64,000 nt of DNA from Lycium barbarum (lineage: Eukaryota > Streptophyta > Magnoliopsida > Solanales > Solanaceae): contig NC_083346.1 of the NCBI RefSeq assembly GCF_019175385.1, forward strand, positions 63,517,821 to 63,581,820, written 5' to 3'. Position 1 is the stretch's first letter. Each line of letters starts with the position of its first letter. The notes beneath the pieces are model-generated. The model was not told the DNA's origin and searched no databases. It saw only the letters and a list, made by a program, of their open reading frames with translations. A program made the translations under genes and the position numbers. Below are positions 1 to 13,875 of this stretch, piece by piece.

Positions 1-205
1 GAGGATTGGAGACCAAACGAAGTGACGAGAACAAGTTCAGTGGACCGATAGGTTATACGGCTCATTATACAAACCATATAATGTTTTACGGACAATATAA
101 TGGACCGTAGAACCATCACAGTGAAGATTGCTCACTGGTGACATTATACGGTCAGTTATACGACCGTATAAATTTATACGATCCGTATAATGGACCGTAT
201 AATAG

Positions 206-2622
206 TGTCACGACCCGACTTGGGGCCGCGACAAGCACCCGGTGCTAGCCCACCCGGTCACCCTCTTAGCTTACTCTTATGCTTACATCTAGGTGAGCCA
301 CATAATTATACATGATTTCCATTCATTCGTCAACTAGTCCCATTTGGACAACAACACATTTATATCATCATAGGCATCTATGCCACATCAATGTACATGG
401 GCCAACGTGGCCGACAAAATGATATACAAAACATAGGCTGACAAGGCCAAACACATCTACCCACACACACACATGTGTACGAGCCTCTAAGAGTATAACA
501 TATCACATTAGCGGGACAGGACCCCGCTATGCCTATAATTATATACACAAAAGAATGAGTACCCAAAAGATATGGCTCCGAAGGAAATGGAGCTCTCTAT
601 GTAATCTCCGAATAGGCAGCTATGGATCAAGTCTGTCTCCCTGTGTACCTGCGGGTATGACGCAGCGTCCACAAACAAAAGGACGTCAGTACGAAGAATG
701 TAATGAGTATGTAAAGCATGAGCAACATCAATAAATAAGCATCATGAACAACATATGAAATAGCATAGGAGGGGGAGACAATAACATCATCGTCATAGCA
801 CTTACCTGCCTTTCGTAGGACTTTCCATTTTCCATACGTATTTGTACACCTACGTCATCATCTGTATTCCATAATAGTACTCGTACCATACTTGTACTCA
901 TATTCGTATACATGTCCCTATTCGTATTCTTATACATAGTCTTATCACATTCATATTCATATTATATACATAGTCGTTTCATATACATAGCATACCCGAC
1001 CTCATAGGATCGGTGTTTCATACATACTTGGACAACCAAGGCTCAAGGTTACTCATACCTGGCCCTACCAAGGCTTCAAGGTTATCCGTACCATCTGCAG
1101 AGGTGTGCGCGCGTTTCGTAATCGTATACATACTTTATACATATTCATATACATATATCCTACCCGGCGTTATAAGCTCGGGGTGTCATTATAGCCCTTC
1201 ATAGGCACATGTAAGTATAATAGCCCGTAGGCACCTTTAGCATCATTATTATTGTCATCGTCATCACTATCATCATCATTTTCGCTACATCTATATCTTA
1301 TGCTTACTCGTCATATGGGGTGCGTAGTACAATCGTAGTACATATCGAGGATCGTGAGCTTATGAGCTCGGAGTGTTAATCATTTGAATACAACATACTC
1401 ATATAGAGGATTTACGAGTTTGACCAAGGAACCACGCTTTATGAAAGAAGGGTTAGCCTTACATACCTTTTCGTCGGACTATTCTACACTTGCACGCTTC
1501 CTTCCAATGCTAGCGTCTATACCTTCATTAATATCATAACAATGGCCATTAGTCATTCACATTATCCACATTGTCTAGATTCCTTAATTGCCTCTAATTC
1601 ACCCATATTCATGGTCATAACATCCAACTTCGTCCATTCGTCTAAAGTGTCTAGTTCATGATCTTAGTACCATTTATAATACATTCATATCACAACACAA
1701 CAACATTCATGATTCAATTCGAACTATTCCTCAAAATGTCACTATTCATCATTCATGACCTACTTGACCATATTTTCTACAATCCATGTATTTCAACTCT
1801 TCAATACCTTAAACATCATGTAAAAATCATGAATCTTACCTTAGAGGTTGTAGGAACAAGCTTTGGTTAATAATACTCCACTTTGAGCAAAACCCTAGTT
1901 TTTCTCCATTTGGATTTCTTGACCCAGATGATCTTTGATGATGTTCTTACTCTTGGTTCACCTTTTTTTATGTTGTTGATCCTCAAATATCCTTGAAAAC
2001 TTGTATAATAAATGTAGAGAGAGGTTTTAGAGAGAAGTGTGTAATGTTGTAATGAAATAAAACACGTGTTGGTCCCTTTATTTAATGACTTGCAAAATCT
2101 GTGCTGAGGTGAACAGTGGTCGTCCATCATGGTTTACGGCCCGTATTGCAATTTACGGACCGTCCCACGCGATCGTCTTTAACCATTTCCAGAACCAGAA
2201 GCTTTGGCTGCTTGCATGGTGATTTACGACCATGGTTTACGGGCCGTAAATCACTTTACGGTCCGTCCTCCAGGTCGTATTTTACCATTTCTCGACTGGC
2301 AGAAAGTTGAAGCCTTGCATGGTAGTTTACGACCAGCTAGTTTACGGTCCGTCCTAGCACTTTACGACCACTGGGCAGTTGCAATTTTGCAAATTCCCAT
2401 ATTTCTCAGACTTCTCATTTTAACCACCCACGTCCATGCACATGCATTGCTCACCTTATATCTCATCTTAATTTAGCCAACTTTCTCATCTCACATCGGA
2501 TACCTTCGAAATCTCGCCTAAGGTCATCAAACGTCGTTTCTTGCTCATGGACATCATGCACTCATACTTATCACTAGTTCGTTCACTTACGTACCAACGA
2601 AAAATCTTTCCGAGGTGTAACA
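206..2622 (-). mobile_element. Solo LTR, minus orientation (2.4 kb)
   Basis: On the plus strand it starts TGTCACGACCC and ends GAGGTGTAACA, so on the minus strand it is TGTTACACCTC...GGGTCGTGACA. The flanking pentamers AATAG (201-205) and AATGG (2,623-2,627) differ by one base, consistent with an aged 5-bp target duplication. A palindrome-rich block (TTTACGG...CCGTAAA types) lies at about 2,125-2,370. There is no primer site or coding region next to either end, hence solo LTR. Confidence 0.8.
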
Positions 2623-4382
2623 AATGGTCACAGTGAAGGGTGCAGGAAAGGCTCATTTCACGGTCAATTATACGGACCGTATGATGGACCGTATAATGAA
2701 CCCGACAGATCAGTGATGAGTCATTCAATAAGGGGCCAAGTTCATGAAATCATTTCCATATTTCATCCTTCTCTCTAAAACATCTCTATACATTTATTAC
2801 CCAAGTTTTCAAGGATTACTAATGATCAACAACATAAATAAAGTGAGTCAAGAGTAAGGAAACCCATTCCAGACCATCCAAGTCAAGAAATCCAAATGGA
2901 GGAAAACTAGGGTTTTTCTCAAAGTGGAGTATTATCAACTAAGGCTCGTTCCTACAATATCTAAGGTAAGATTCATGATATTTATATGTTGTTTAAGGTA
3001 TTTGAGAGTTGAAATGCTTGGTCATTAGAAGAGTATAGCAAAATGGGTCATGAATGATGAATAGTGACGTTTTGAGAAATAGTTTGAATTGAATCATGAT
3101 TGTTGTTGTGTTGCGATATGAATGTGTTATAAACGTCGTTAAGATCATGAAATATACATTGTATATGAATGGACGAGGTCGGGGGTTATGACCATGAATA
3201 GGGGTGAATTAGGAGCAAATTGAGAAATCTAGATAATGTGGATTATTAATGGCTATTGTATGATATTGTGAGTGTATTGTTGACATTTGGGAGTTGAATT
3301 ACGATATGGGCAAATGTTGTATAAATAAAGGAGATGCTGCCCGATTTTCTCTAGCTTTAGTCATGTGTGCTAGTTATCGATTCTAATGATAGTATGACCT
3401 TAATGAAGGTAGAAACGTGAGCATCGGAGGAGTACGTGCGAGTGTAGAATAATTCAACGAAAAGGTATGTATGGCTAACCCTTCTTTCATAAGGCATGGT
3501 TCTTTGGCCAATCTTTTATCCTTCTATGAGCTCATGATGTGCTCCATATGATTCTATTATCAAAAGCTACTGAGCCTATGATCCTTGCGATGTACTACGA
3601 TTGTACTACGTTCCTCATATGACGAGTAAGCCTATAATATAGACGTAACAATAATGATGATGATACAAATGAAGATGAGAGTAAAATGACGCTAGAGATG
3701 CTTATTAGCTATTATATGTATGTGTGCCTATGAAGGGCTATGATGAAACCCCGAGCGTATAATGTCGGGTAGAATATATGTATATGAATATGTATAGAAT
3801 ATGTATATGATTACGTAACGCGCGCACACATTTGCAGATGGTACGGATAACCCTGATGCCTCGGTAGGGCCAGGTAGATATAACCTTGAGCCTTGGTTGG
3901 CCAAGTATGTATGAAACACCGAACCTTCATGGTCGGGCACGCTATGTATATATGTGTATATACTATGTATATGACATCATTAAGAGTACGATTTTGTTAT
4001 GTATATGAGATGTAAATGATTGTGAGGGAAATTAAGTACGGATATGGACGTATGTATGCGGATACGTAATAGAACGGAATGTCCCTATGGAAAGCAAGTA
4101 AGTGCCATGATGATGATATTATTTCCTCCCCTCCTATACTACTTCATATGTTGTCTATTATGTTTCTATATCGATGTTCATCATGCTTTACATACTCGGT
4201 ACATTCTTCGTACTGACGTCCTCTTATTGTGGACGCTGCGTCATGCCCGCAGGTGCGCAGGGAGATAGGCTTGATCCATAGCAGTTTTCTCAGAGATTAC
4301 ATAGCAGAGCTCTATTTCATTCGGAGCCATATCTTTTGGGTACTTATTCTTTTGTGTACATAATTATGGGCATAGCGGGGTC

Positions 4383-4387
4383 CTGTC
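4383..4387. repeat. Target-site duplication CTGTC, left copy (right copy 10,594-10,598)
   Basis: CTGTC immediately precedes the LTR start at 4,388 and recurs immediately after the LTR end at 10,593. Removing the insert with one copy gives GGTCCTGTCCCGCT, which matches the reverse complement of GCGGGACAGGACC at about 513-525 in the first solo LTR. Confidence 0.92.
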
Positions 4388-5044
4388 TGTTACACCTCGG
4401 AAAAGTCCTCGTACATGTAAAATGAGCAGACCAACGAAGGGTATGAGTATGCGATGTTATACTAAGTAGGGAATGGAGATTTATGAATTTTGGAAATACG
4501 GAAGTTGTAGAATTTCAACACAACCAGTGGTCGTGAATCAGTATACGGCCCGTATAGTGATTTACGGACCGTATACCGCCATCGTTCTGTAGCCTTCCAA
4601 AATTTCAACTTTCTGTCCAATGGTGACATGGCTAAATACGACTTGGAATACGGCCCGTAAACTGGTTTACAGACCGTAAACCTCGATCGTAAATTGCCAT
4701 GATCTCAGCCAACTTTTTTATTTTGACAAGCTTAAATACGACCACACTATACGGTCCGTAAACTGGTATACGGCCCGTAAAGTGTGGTTTACGACCACTG
4801 TTCACCCCGACTGTTGATCATTAAAAATCAAACTTTGAATTAATAAAAGGGACCCAAGCCTCATTTTATTTCATTCTTCATCCATACAACTCAAGAATGC
4901 TCTAGAACTCTCCAAACACTTCCTCCATGAGAATCCAAGAGAATCAAAGGGAAACTAACATCATCAACACCAAATCCAAGCAACAAAGTGTATGAAACCT
5001 AGTTGAACACCAAACCTAGTTGTTTTCTCCCATTTTATAATCAA

Positions 5045-6754
5045 TCCTTGATTCTTCACACGAGGGACCTTATTCTCAACTTAGCACCGCTTTGTCCCTT
5101 AGAGTATGCTGCCTTTGTACAATTCATTCTTCGACAGTCTTGGTCTTTTACATCCAGCTAAAGATATCACTTGTACTCTTGATTATACCAATCACCCACT
5201 ACTACGACTTTGCCATATCACCTTTCTTTAATTTCCTTTTCAAGTGAACTCCCCTTTTTTTTCATTGCTTACTATCATTTCTTGTCAGTGAAGAACCTCT
5301 ATGCTGGGCTTTCCTTTAGCAAGGTCTTATAAGCTTTCTCATCTACTTCTCTAGGGCTCACTTGTTGGTTTCATACTTGCATTCACTCCTTATTCATATA
5401 AAACATGTCACATCTTTAGTCGTTTCCTTGCTATACTTTACTTACTTTGTATCCCAGTTCTCGCTATGTCTTCATTATATCCTGATAATGATCAACTATA
5501 TAAGTGACACTTCTTGGTCTCATTCGCAAGCCGGTTCGCAGAATAATATAAACCTTACGAAGTAAGTATACTCAACCAGTTACTCCTTCTAATCGGCCCT
5601 CTTACACTTTACCATGTAAGTCATTTCACCACTGTATTCACATTCACTATAACCCTTCATATTCGTATCTCTGTCTCCGGGTGCTGTTACTTTATTTTGC
5701 TAATAAACTTATCGTAATTTACTCGTGCTTATACATACAATCGCTACTCCAGTATCGCACTTTATTAGAGTTACACTTTCTGCTCCATGTCATGTTTTAG
5801 TGCTTCCAACCCCCCTTTGTTTACTCTAGCATTTCTCTTTACCGTATTAATATCGCTCTCATCACTGCCATTACTATCAATTCAATACTATCTAACTCGA
5901 CTCCTGTAGTCATTAACGATACTCCTAACTTAGTCGCATTCTTCCATTACTCTTTTGCACATCATATTTTCCCGTTAGGACATATTGCAAGCTTATATCT
6001 TATCTCCTTTAGATTCTGGGAAAATTTCGGCAGAGTTTCCTCTGTATTTCTTACTATCTCAAAACCTGCACGCAGCAAATACCAACAATGCCTCACAGGG
6101 CCAATATATATATATATATATATATACGACATATCTCAGCCACACAGGGCTCCCACTTTCAAGTAAAAGCACAAGGACGTCAAAACTTACCTCATATATT
6201 GCACTTCGAGGTGTACCTGATCCTGTAGCGATCTGCCCTGTTACCTCTCCCTATTTCTCTTTCATCCTTCAGCTTTACATTTCAATCATATCTCAACATT
6301 CTTACTTTATTCGACGCATATCTCTGTTCTGATTCATCCAATTTGCTTAGTTCTCAACTTATAGCTGAACTTATCATCAAAAGACACATTTAATCAATTC
6401 CTCTATCATATGAAAACCGACTTACTTTCAAAGCAATAAATTCATCATCATAGTATTACATATTACGGTAACGTAGCCTCAACAAAGGGGCTTACCCCCG
6501 TAGCCTTCATTGTCATCAATCACTTTCTTCTATCATTACCAACCTTCCGCTGCAATCAGGGGTTAGTATAAGGAATCTCATTTCCTATGGCTTAGCTCTA
6601 TCGCACGATCTTAGAGATGAAAGAAGGTCATTCATTCCTAAAATGTCCGCATCTTCCTGTTTATAAGTGTGGCGCGCAACACACCCATAACCAAGACTCT
6701 ACTAGACAAGGCTCGTAGACACACCCTAGGACTGAACTGCTCTGATACCACTTT
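5045..6754 (-). mobile_element. Internal (leader) region of a truncated LTR element, no intact ORF
   Basis: On the minus strand the part just after the primer site matches the leader of the Tekay element: the 'tctacgagcc...gttgcgcgcca' stretch, and later the 'gatcgtgcgatagag' stretch, correspond to about 22,730-22,860. Further left (5,045-6,500) I see no gag or pol similarity and no credible reading frame; a short TA run sits at 6,104-6,125. The left LTR is absent, so the element is truncated. The exact left boundary, around 5,000-5,060, is unresolved. Confidence 0.6.
6738..6750 (-). other. Primer-binding site, initiator-Met tRNA type
   Basis: The minus strand reads TGGTATCAGAGCA four bases beyond the LTR end at 6,755. 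This sequence is the usual plant retrotransposon primer site complementary to the 3' end of initiator methionine tRNA. Confidence 0.88.
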
Positions 6755-8920
6755 TGTCACGACCCGACTCGGGGCCACGACGAGCACCCGGCGCTAGCCC
6801 ACCCGAGCACCCTCTCAGCTTACTCTTATGCTTACATCTAGGTGAGCCACATAATTATACATGCAAAAGAATGAGTACCCAAAAGATATGGCTCCGAAGG
6901 AAATGGAGCTCTCTATGTAATCTCTGGATAAGCAGCTATGGATCAAGCCTATCTCCCTGTGCACCTGCGGGCATGACGCGGCGTCCACAAACAAAAGGAC
7001 GTCAGTACGAAGAATGTACTGAGTATGTAAAGCATGAGCAACATCGATATATACATAAGCATAATACATAACAGAAGAAATAGCATAGGAGGGGAGACAA
7101 TAATGTCATCGTCATGGCACTTACTTACCTTTCGTAGGACTTTCCATTTTTCATACGTATTTGTACACCTACGCCATCATCCGTATTCCATAATAGTACT
7201 CGTACCATACTTGTGCTCATATTCATATACATGTCCTTATTCGCATTCGTATACATAGTCTTTTCACATTCATATTCATATTATATACCTAGCCATACAC
7301 TTATATACATACATAGCGTGCCCGACCATAAGGTTCGGTGTTTCATACGTACTTAGCCAACCAAGGCTCAATGTTATTTCTACCTGGCCCTACCAAGGCT
7401 TCAGGGTTATCCGTACCATCTGCAGAGGTGTTCGCGCGTTACGTAATCGTATACATACTTTATACATAATCATATATAGCCCTTCATGGGCACATGTGAA
7501 TATAATAGCCCGTAGGCACCTTTAGCATCATTATTATCATTATCGTCATCACTATCATCATCATTATTGCTACATCCACATCTTAGGCTTACTCGTCATA
7601 AGAGGGCGTAGTACAATCGTAGTACATGTTAAGGATCGTGAGCTTATGAGCTCGGAGTGTCAATCACTTGAATACAACATACTCATATAGAGGAATTAGA
7701 AATTTGGCCAAGAACCATGCCTTGTGAAAGAAGGGTTAGCCTTACATACCTTTTCGTCGAACTATTCTACACTTGCACGTTCCCTTCCAATGCTAGCGTT
7801 TATACCTTCATTAATATCATAACGATGGCCATTAGTCATTCACATTATCCACATTATCTAGATTCCTTAATTTGCCTCTAATTCACCCACATTCATGGTC
7901 ATAACACCCAACTTCGTCCATTCGTCTAAAGTGTCTAGTTCCTTAGTACCATTTATAATGCATTCATATCACGACACAACAACATTCATGATTCAATTCC
8001 AACTATTCCACAAAATGTCACTATTCACCCTTCATGACCTAGTTGACCACATTTTCTACAATCCATGTATTTTAATTCTCCAATACCTTAAACATTTTGT
8101 AAAAATCAGGAATCTTACCTTAGAAGTTGTAGGAACAAGCTTTAGTTGATAATACTCCTCTTTGAGCAAAACCCTAGTTTTTCTCCATTTGGATTTCTTG
8201 ACTTGGATGATCCTTGATGATTCCCTTATCCTTGATTCACTTGTCTTAATGTTATTAATCCTTAAATATCCTTGAAAACTTGTATAATAAATGTAGAGAG
8301 AGGTTTTAGAGAGAAGTGGTGTAATGTGGAAATGAAATAAGACAAGTCTTGATCCTCATATTTAATGAATTGAAAAATCTGTGTTGGGTGAACAGTGGTC
8401 GTCCATGGAGGTTTACGGTCCGTATTTCAGTTTACGGACCGTCCCTCGTGGTCGTCTTTAAGCTTAAGCAGAACCAGAAACTTAAGGCTGCATGCATGGT
8501 GATTTACGACCATGGTTTACGGGCCGTAAATCACTTTACGGTCCGTATTCCAGGTCGTATTATACCTTTTCCTCAGCTGGCAGAAAGTTGAAGTTTGGCA
8601 TGCCAGTTTACGACCTGCCAGTTTACGGACCGCATACCAATTTACGGTCTGTATTTGCACTTTACGACCACTGGGCAGATTGCAATTCTGCAACTTTCCA
8701 AATTTCTTGGCCTTCTCATTTTGATCACCCATATCCATGCACATGCATTGCTCACCTCACCTTGCCTTATCTTAGCCAACTTTCTCATCTTACGTCGGAT
8801 TCCTTTAAAATCTCGCCTAAGGTCATCAAACGTCGTTCCTTGCTCATGAACGTCATACACTCATACTCATCACTAGTTCATTCACTTGCGTACCAACGGA
8901 AAAATTTTCGAGGTGTAACA
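6755..8920 (-). mobile_element. 5' LTR of the truncated minus-strand element
   Basis: The plus strand starts TGTCACGACCCG at 6,755 and ends GAGGTGTAACA at 8,920. It is closely similar along its length to the solo LTR at 206-2,622 (same 'tacctggccctaccaaggct' block and same palindrome-rich block, here at about 8,398-8,670). The adjacent primer site on its left makes it a 5' LTR, not a solo LTR. The bases after 8,920 resume the interrupted plus-strand LTR. Confidence 0.85.
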
Positions 8921-10910
8921 CTAAGCTTGTTCAACCATCATCTAAGGTATGTTTCATGACTATACCGTGTGATTCAAGGTATGGGAAGGCCTAGATACTG
9001 GAAATGTAGTAGAATATAGGAAATGGGCCATTATTGAGAAAAAAGTACCATAGTTGGGTGGTAGCTAGGTTGGATCATGAAAGCTGACATGCTATGATTA
9101 TGAATACGTTGTAAATGATGTTTAGGTCATGAAATAAGTATTATATACAAGAAAATGTGATAACGAGCTATAACCATAAATGTGAAGGAAATTGGAGGGA
9201 GATTGTGGGTTTTGCTTAAGGCATATAAATGATGATTGTTGCTCGCAATGTTATGAGTATTGTTGTAAATGTTTGGGGGTTGAAATAGAACAGGGGAAAA
9301 GTAGTAGAAACAAAGGAAATGCCGCCTAATCTCCCTATAGTTAACGACACATTTTTTTTAAAGTTGATTAACTAATGTTAGTACGATTCTCTCGTGAAGG
9401 TAACGACGTGACCTCGAAGGAAGACAAGTGATCGATAGTGTAGCTAAGCGACAAGGTATGTGAGGCTAGTCCTTTCTTTCTAATGGCATGAATCCTATAG
9501 TATGAGTTCATGTATCCCGAGAAGCTAAAAGTCTATATTCCTACATGTCTATATAAGATAAGAGATATGATATGATGATGCCCTTATTGCTTACACTCAC
9601 CTCATGTACTAATTCATTCAAGGTGAGGCAGAATATTGATAACTGCTCCATAATGAAATCAGGGGATCACGACCTTACGTCACCCCGATAGAGTATAGAG
9701 GATCTTGAGCCTTATGCACGTATTATGTTAAGATAAGAATATTTTGATAAACATATTATTACAAGTATTTTATAGTGAGCATGTCATTATTGCATCACAC
9801 CGCTCCTAGTTGGCCGGGCAGTCACCGCTACGGCGGGCAGCTATACGGATACACCACGACCTTCGGGCGTGGGCAGACACCACTAGTGGGCGGCATGAGA
9901 TGGTACCCCGGACGTGGGAGGCCTGAACGCGAGCTAATATTACTGATTATCACACCGTTCCGACATGGACGGGCAGCTTGCATGTCATGCATATACGATA
10001 TGATGATAAGTACGAGTAAGACAGCATGCATCACTTCTCTTATGATTATCGTTCAGATTCAGATGTTCATATTGATGTTCTCATTATATTATCGTGTTGT
10101 CCTTCTTCATTGTTCATGCCTCTCATACTCAGTACAATATTCGTACTGATGTCCTTTTTCTTTGGACGCTGTGTTCATGCCCACAGGTAGACAGGGAGGT
10201 GAGCTAGATCCAGATCCATAGCAGCGGTCAGCTGAGGGAGGGCACTCCATTGTCCGGAGGTGCTTATGCTCATTCTGTTGTTATATAGATGCATATTTTG
10301 GGCACGATGGAGTTTTGTTCCATCTATGTGTATTCAGTCTGTCGGTAGAGGCTCGTAGATACGCAGTGTGGGTTAGATGGTCTCACAAGATGTTTCTATA
10401 TGTATATATTATTTTGATAGCCGAGAGGCAAATGTCTATAAAGCATTTATGTTTCTACTTAAAATATGATTTTTCCTGCATTTCGTGTATAAATTTGCAA
10501 AGAAGTATTAAATGAGTAAGATGAGCATTAGAACGAGTGGTGCTCGGTGGCTAGCTCCGGGTACCCGTCGCGGCCCATAGCTGGGTCGTGACACTGTCCC
10601 GCTCATGTGACATGTTATACTCTCCTTAGAGGCTCGTAGTCACGTGTATATGGTTAGATATGTTTGGCCTTGTCGGCCTATATTTTTGGTATGTCATTTT
10701 GTTGGCCTTGTCGGCCCATGTACATTGATGTGGCATAGATGCCTATGATGATATAAGAAATGTTGTCGTCCAATTGGGACTAGTATGATTGATGGCTAGA
10801 ATGCATGATTTGATTTATGGCTCACCTAGACGTTATGTGGAAGCATGTTAAAGGGGTGCCCGGGTGGGTTAGCGTCGGGTGCTCGTCGCGTCCCTAGTCG
10901 GGTCATGACA

Positions 10911-12200
10911 ACATACCTGGCCCTACCAAGGTTCGGTGTTATCCGTACCAAACTGTAGTGGTGCGCGCGCGATAGACATCATACCCGGCCATATAAGCTC
11001 GGTGTTCTTAATAGTCATACTTAGATATATACATGTATATACATAGGAGTACATAAGTATCATCAACATCATCATCGTCATCGTCATTTTCATTATACCT
11101 TTCCTTAGAAGATCAACTATCATAGGATGGGACCAATAGTGTCATGGGAATATCAAGAACTATGAGCTTTAATGATTCTAGGAAATGAAGTCATCATGGA
11201 AGACGTTATGGAATTCATGTGAAGGTATATGACAAATGGGAACATGCCTTAAGAAGAAGGGTTAGCCTTACATACCTCTTTGTCTTCTCAACTATCTAAC
11301 GTTCACCGCCAAGGCTTGAGAAATCTACATTTAAAAGGATTTATACCATGGTTAAGTCTTAAAGACACTATTGAATTCAAACTAGAACAACTCATGAGCT
11401 AATAAAAATTGGGAAACATTTCCCCTATTTCATCGACTTCCACCATATCGCAAAACAACCCCCAAACAACCATAATAATATCCACAATACCATACTCAAG
11501 TAGTCATATTCAATTAAGTCTCAAAGTTCATTCTCATATTCAACTTCACATCCACCCTTTGCACAATTTTATACAACACTTCCTTATCATCATTAATACT
11601 CTTCATAGCAAGATTATATCCATAGCATACTAAGAATCATAACTCAAGTTAGCTTACTACTCACAAACATCGTGAAATCTACATTTAGACCTTATCTTCT
11701 ACTTTCTCCTTTCACCCAAGTTATTCAACAACTAAGCATTATTAATAACATGAAATAAGCATGAAGACTAACCTTGTGCCTCATAAAAATGAGCTTTGGA
11801 GCAAGTTATCAATTTGTATGAAAACCCTAGCTTTAATACCAAGGATTTCTTGAAGTCTACTAACCCTAGCAAGTCTTCCAACACATGGATATCTTGATTC
11901 TTGCTATTTGATCCTTGATTTCTCTTGGGTTTGAGTGGAATATGCTTGAGAGAAGGTTCTAGAGCTTTTAAGGATTTGGGAGAAGTAGGAAATGAAAAAT
12001 ATGAGCTTGGGTCATATATATATAAAAAAAGGAAAAAATCTGGAAAAAGTGACCCAACTTGCTTATACAGACACTTATATGGTCCGTATAACTTTATACG
12101 GTCTGTATAAGTTACCGTATAATCCCACCAGGGATTGGCCTTCTCTGGAAAGGTTATACGGACCGTATAAAGTTATACGGAACGTATAAGTGGTCGTATT
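10911..12200 (-). mobile_element. Minus-strand LTR fragment
   Basis: It begins inside an LTR ('acatacctggccctaccaagg', the motif also seen near 1,050 and 7,380) because the outer LTR was inserted there, and runs to the TATACGG/CCGTATA palindromes at 12,065-12,200. It is most like the intron LTR at 54,534-56,985. The right terminus (GGTGTAACA) is missing: near 12,200 the text passes into Ogre-type gag codons. Confidence 0.65.
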
Positions 12201-12204
12201 ACTC

Positions 12205-13314
12205 AGGAATCCTTTGTTCTCCACCTGCTAGCATATTTGCAGAAGTTCTCGGTGGATTTCTATTTCACTTTCTCCAAATAATACCTATCTGGCACTGTCT
12301 CCATATTAAAATGGAATCTTTCCACGAAAGCAGTTGCCATGTCTTCCCATGTGACCTAACGGTGTATATCTTGCGCTATGAACCATTCTGAGGCTTCTCC
12401 TGTCAAACTCTAGCTGAACAGCCTTATGATGAGCGGTTGATTGTCTCAGACACTGACCAATTAGTCGCAGTAGGCCCGTAGGTGCGCTTTAAGATTTCCC
12501 ATCCCGTTAAACAATTTGAATCGGGGTACTTTGAAGCCTTCGGGTAAATCCAAATTGGGATGCATGCACAAATCGTCATAGCTCAGACTTGTGCCAGTGA
12601 GCGTAGTCCTCATAGATTGTTCCAACATTGCGATTATCTTCCGTTCAAGTCTTTCTTCCTATTTTTACTGTTCGACCTTTCATGCCTTTTCCATCGCTTC
12701 ATAGTGGTCAATTTCTTGGTTGGGCGAGAAGGTAACTGGCGTGACAAGCGTACGGAAAGACACCGCAGGGCGAATTCAGGTAATAGGGGTGCTTTTGTCA
12801 GTGTGTAGTGGGGTGATGCTTGGTTGTATAATGATTCCAGGGTGGGTATTTTGTGGTGCTGGGTAAGAGGGGATAGAGTGGGTGGTCCCGGGTATTTGGT
12901 TGATGCTAAGTGGTGGTGGGATATGGCTTGAGGCACCCATATGTCCATCAATCGGGGTAAATGGCATGGTGTCCACAACGGACCTAATGGAGAAATGATC
13001 CGGTAATAGTGAATTCAGAGATGGAAAAAAGGGCGGAGGCCTTCTTTCTTTAACAGGGGCCTCTCTGGTAGCAATGGCAGCTTGTTTCACGCTACTTCTT
13101 CTTGAAGATGGGCGATTTTTTCAAATATCAGTTTCATGACGTCTTCAGTAGGTGATGATTCGGGCAGCTCGCATAAAGGCGATTCCCTAAGAGAGATGTC
13201 AGTAGGAGTAGTTTCGTTCTCCGAAGTACCAGTCATTTTATTTTTGCCTTTGTCTTGTAGGGATAAGGAAGCTATTGCAGCTTTAGACCTCGTGAAGTAT
13301 GCCAGTGTGAACAC
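12205..13314 (-). pseudogene. Ogre/Tat-type gag, N-terminal and capsid portion, broken
   Basis: Frames at 13,314-13,087, 13,090-12,776 and onward to about 12,205 are parts of one minus-strand gag split by frameshifts. The N-terminal part contains TRSKAAIASL and KGKNKMTG, followed by an acidic and then a proline-rich stretch. The capsid part near 12,400-12,230 reads EWFIAQDIH, WEDMATAFVERFHFNME and RYYLEKV, a pattern I recognise from plant Ogre/Tat gag capsids (structural, particle-forming role). The frame dies at an in-frame stop within LEKVK*K and ends at the junction with LTR sequence. The assignment to Ogre/Tat rests on recalled family patterns and was not searched. Confidence 0.7.
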
Positions 13315-13344
13315 GAATCAACTTCTCTTTTTAAGAAAAGAATA

Positions 13345-13875
13345 ACTCAAAGGCAAACAAAGTTAGTTTCATCAGAACACGGGAAAGGGAAGCAAAATAT
13401 CACATATAAATGGCAGTTTAATACACTTAGCACAAGAAGGATCATATGTTTGATTCAAATGCTCAATTGATCTCTTGTACCGGTTATAGGTACTTGGGCT
13501 TTGTTTGAGTGAGGGGATATAACATTTATAATATGTAGGGACCGAGTCTTACGTTGATTGCCTATGTATCCCTCCGCGGGAATTCAGGCCCTTTTGTAGT
13601 TCGGTTTACATGAAAATAACCTTAAACCTACCTGTGACCAGGCCTGTACAGGCTTCCTGCGTATCCCTTCTTGGGACATCAGGTCAGCGCAGTTCTGTTT
13701 ACCCAAAATAGGGGGACAAATCCGTGTTAAATACAAAAAATGGGATCCCCTAAAACTACCCAAAAAGCGACCTTTGTTTTGAGGTCAATATAGGTTGTTT
13801 GTCCGTTCAACCTTTCCTGGCCCTAAGGCTCCCAAATCCTAATACTGAGAAGGGAGCACCAACCAAAGGGCTCCC
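13345..13875 (-). other. Non-coding Ogre-type leader or intron-like stretch
   Basis: There is no reading frame. On the minus strand two related phrases occur, 'gggatacgcaggaagcct' and 'gggatacataggcaatc', each followed by a '(g)gtc' phrase. Such 'gatacgtaggcagcc' phrases are, from memory, common in non-coding parts of Solanaceae Ogre/Tat elements. Nothing else is recognisable. Confidence 0.4.

Larger units (their letters stand above)
4388..10593 (+). mobile_element. Solo LTR, plus orientation, interrupted by a minus-strand element
   Basis: It starts TGTTACACCTCGG at 4,388 and ends GGGTCGTGACA at 10,593, flanked by a perfect CTGTC duplication. The LTR sequence itself is 4,388 to about 5,040 and 8,921-10,593; these two parts align in order with the Tekay LTRs at 20,677 and 31,051. 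Palindromic TTTACGG/CCGTAAA motifs lie at about 4,540-4,800. The material between the two parts is a separate insertion. Confidence 0.85.
1..10910 (+). mobile_element. Outer LTR (plus orientation), split into three pieces by nested insertions; left end outside window
   Basis: The pieces are 1-205, about 2,628-4,387 and 10,599-10,910. They join when the inserts are removed: the text before 4,388 and after 10,593 reads continuously through one copy of CTGTC and matches, in reverse complement, the 480-540 part of the neighbouring minus-strand LTR. The right end is GGGTCATGACA at 10,910, the terminal form shared by the plus-strand LTRs here. Palindromic TATACGG/CCGTATA motifs lie at about 45-205 and 2,660-2,700. 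There is no coding sequence. Whether it was a solo LTR or part of an element cannot be seen, because its 5' end is missing. Confidence 0.75.

Noticed and set aside
5985..6332. 115-codon frame in the truncated element
   Set aside because: It lies on the plus strand, opposite to the element, spans a TA run, and has no domain similarity.
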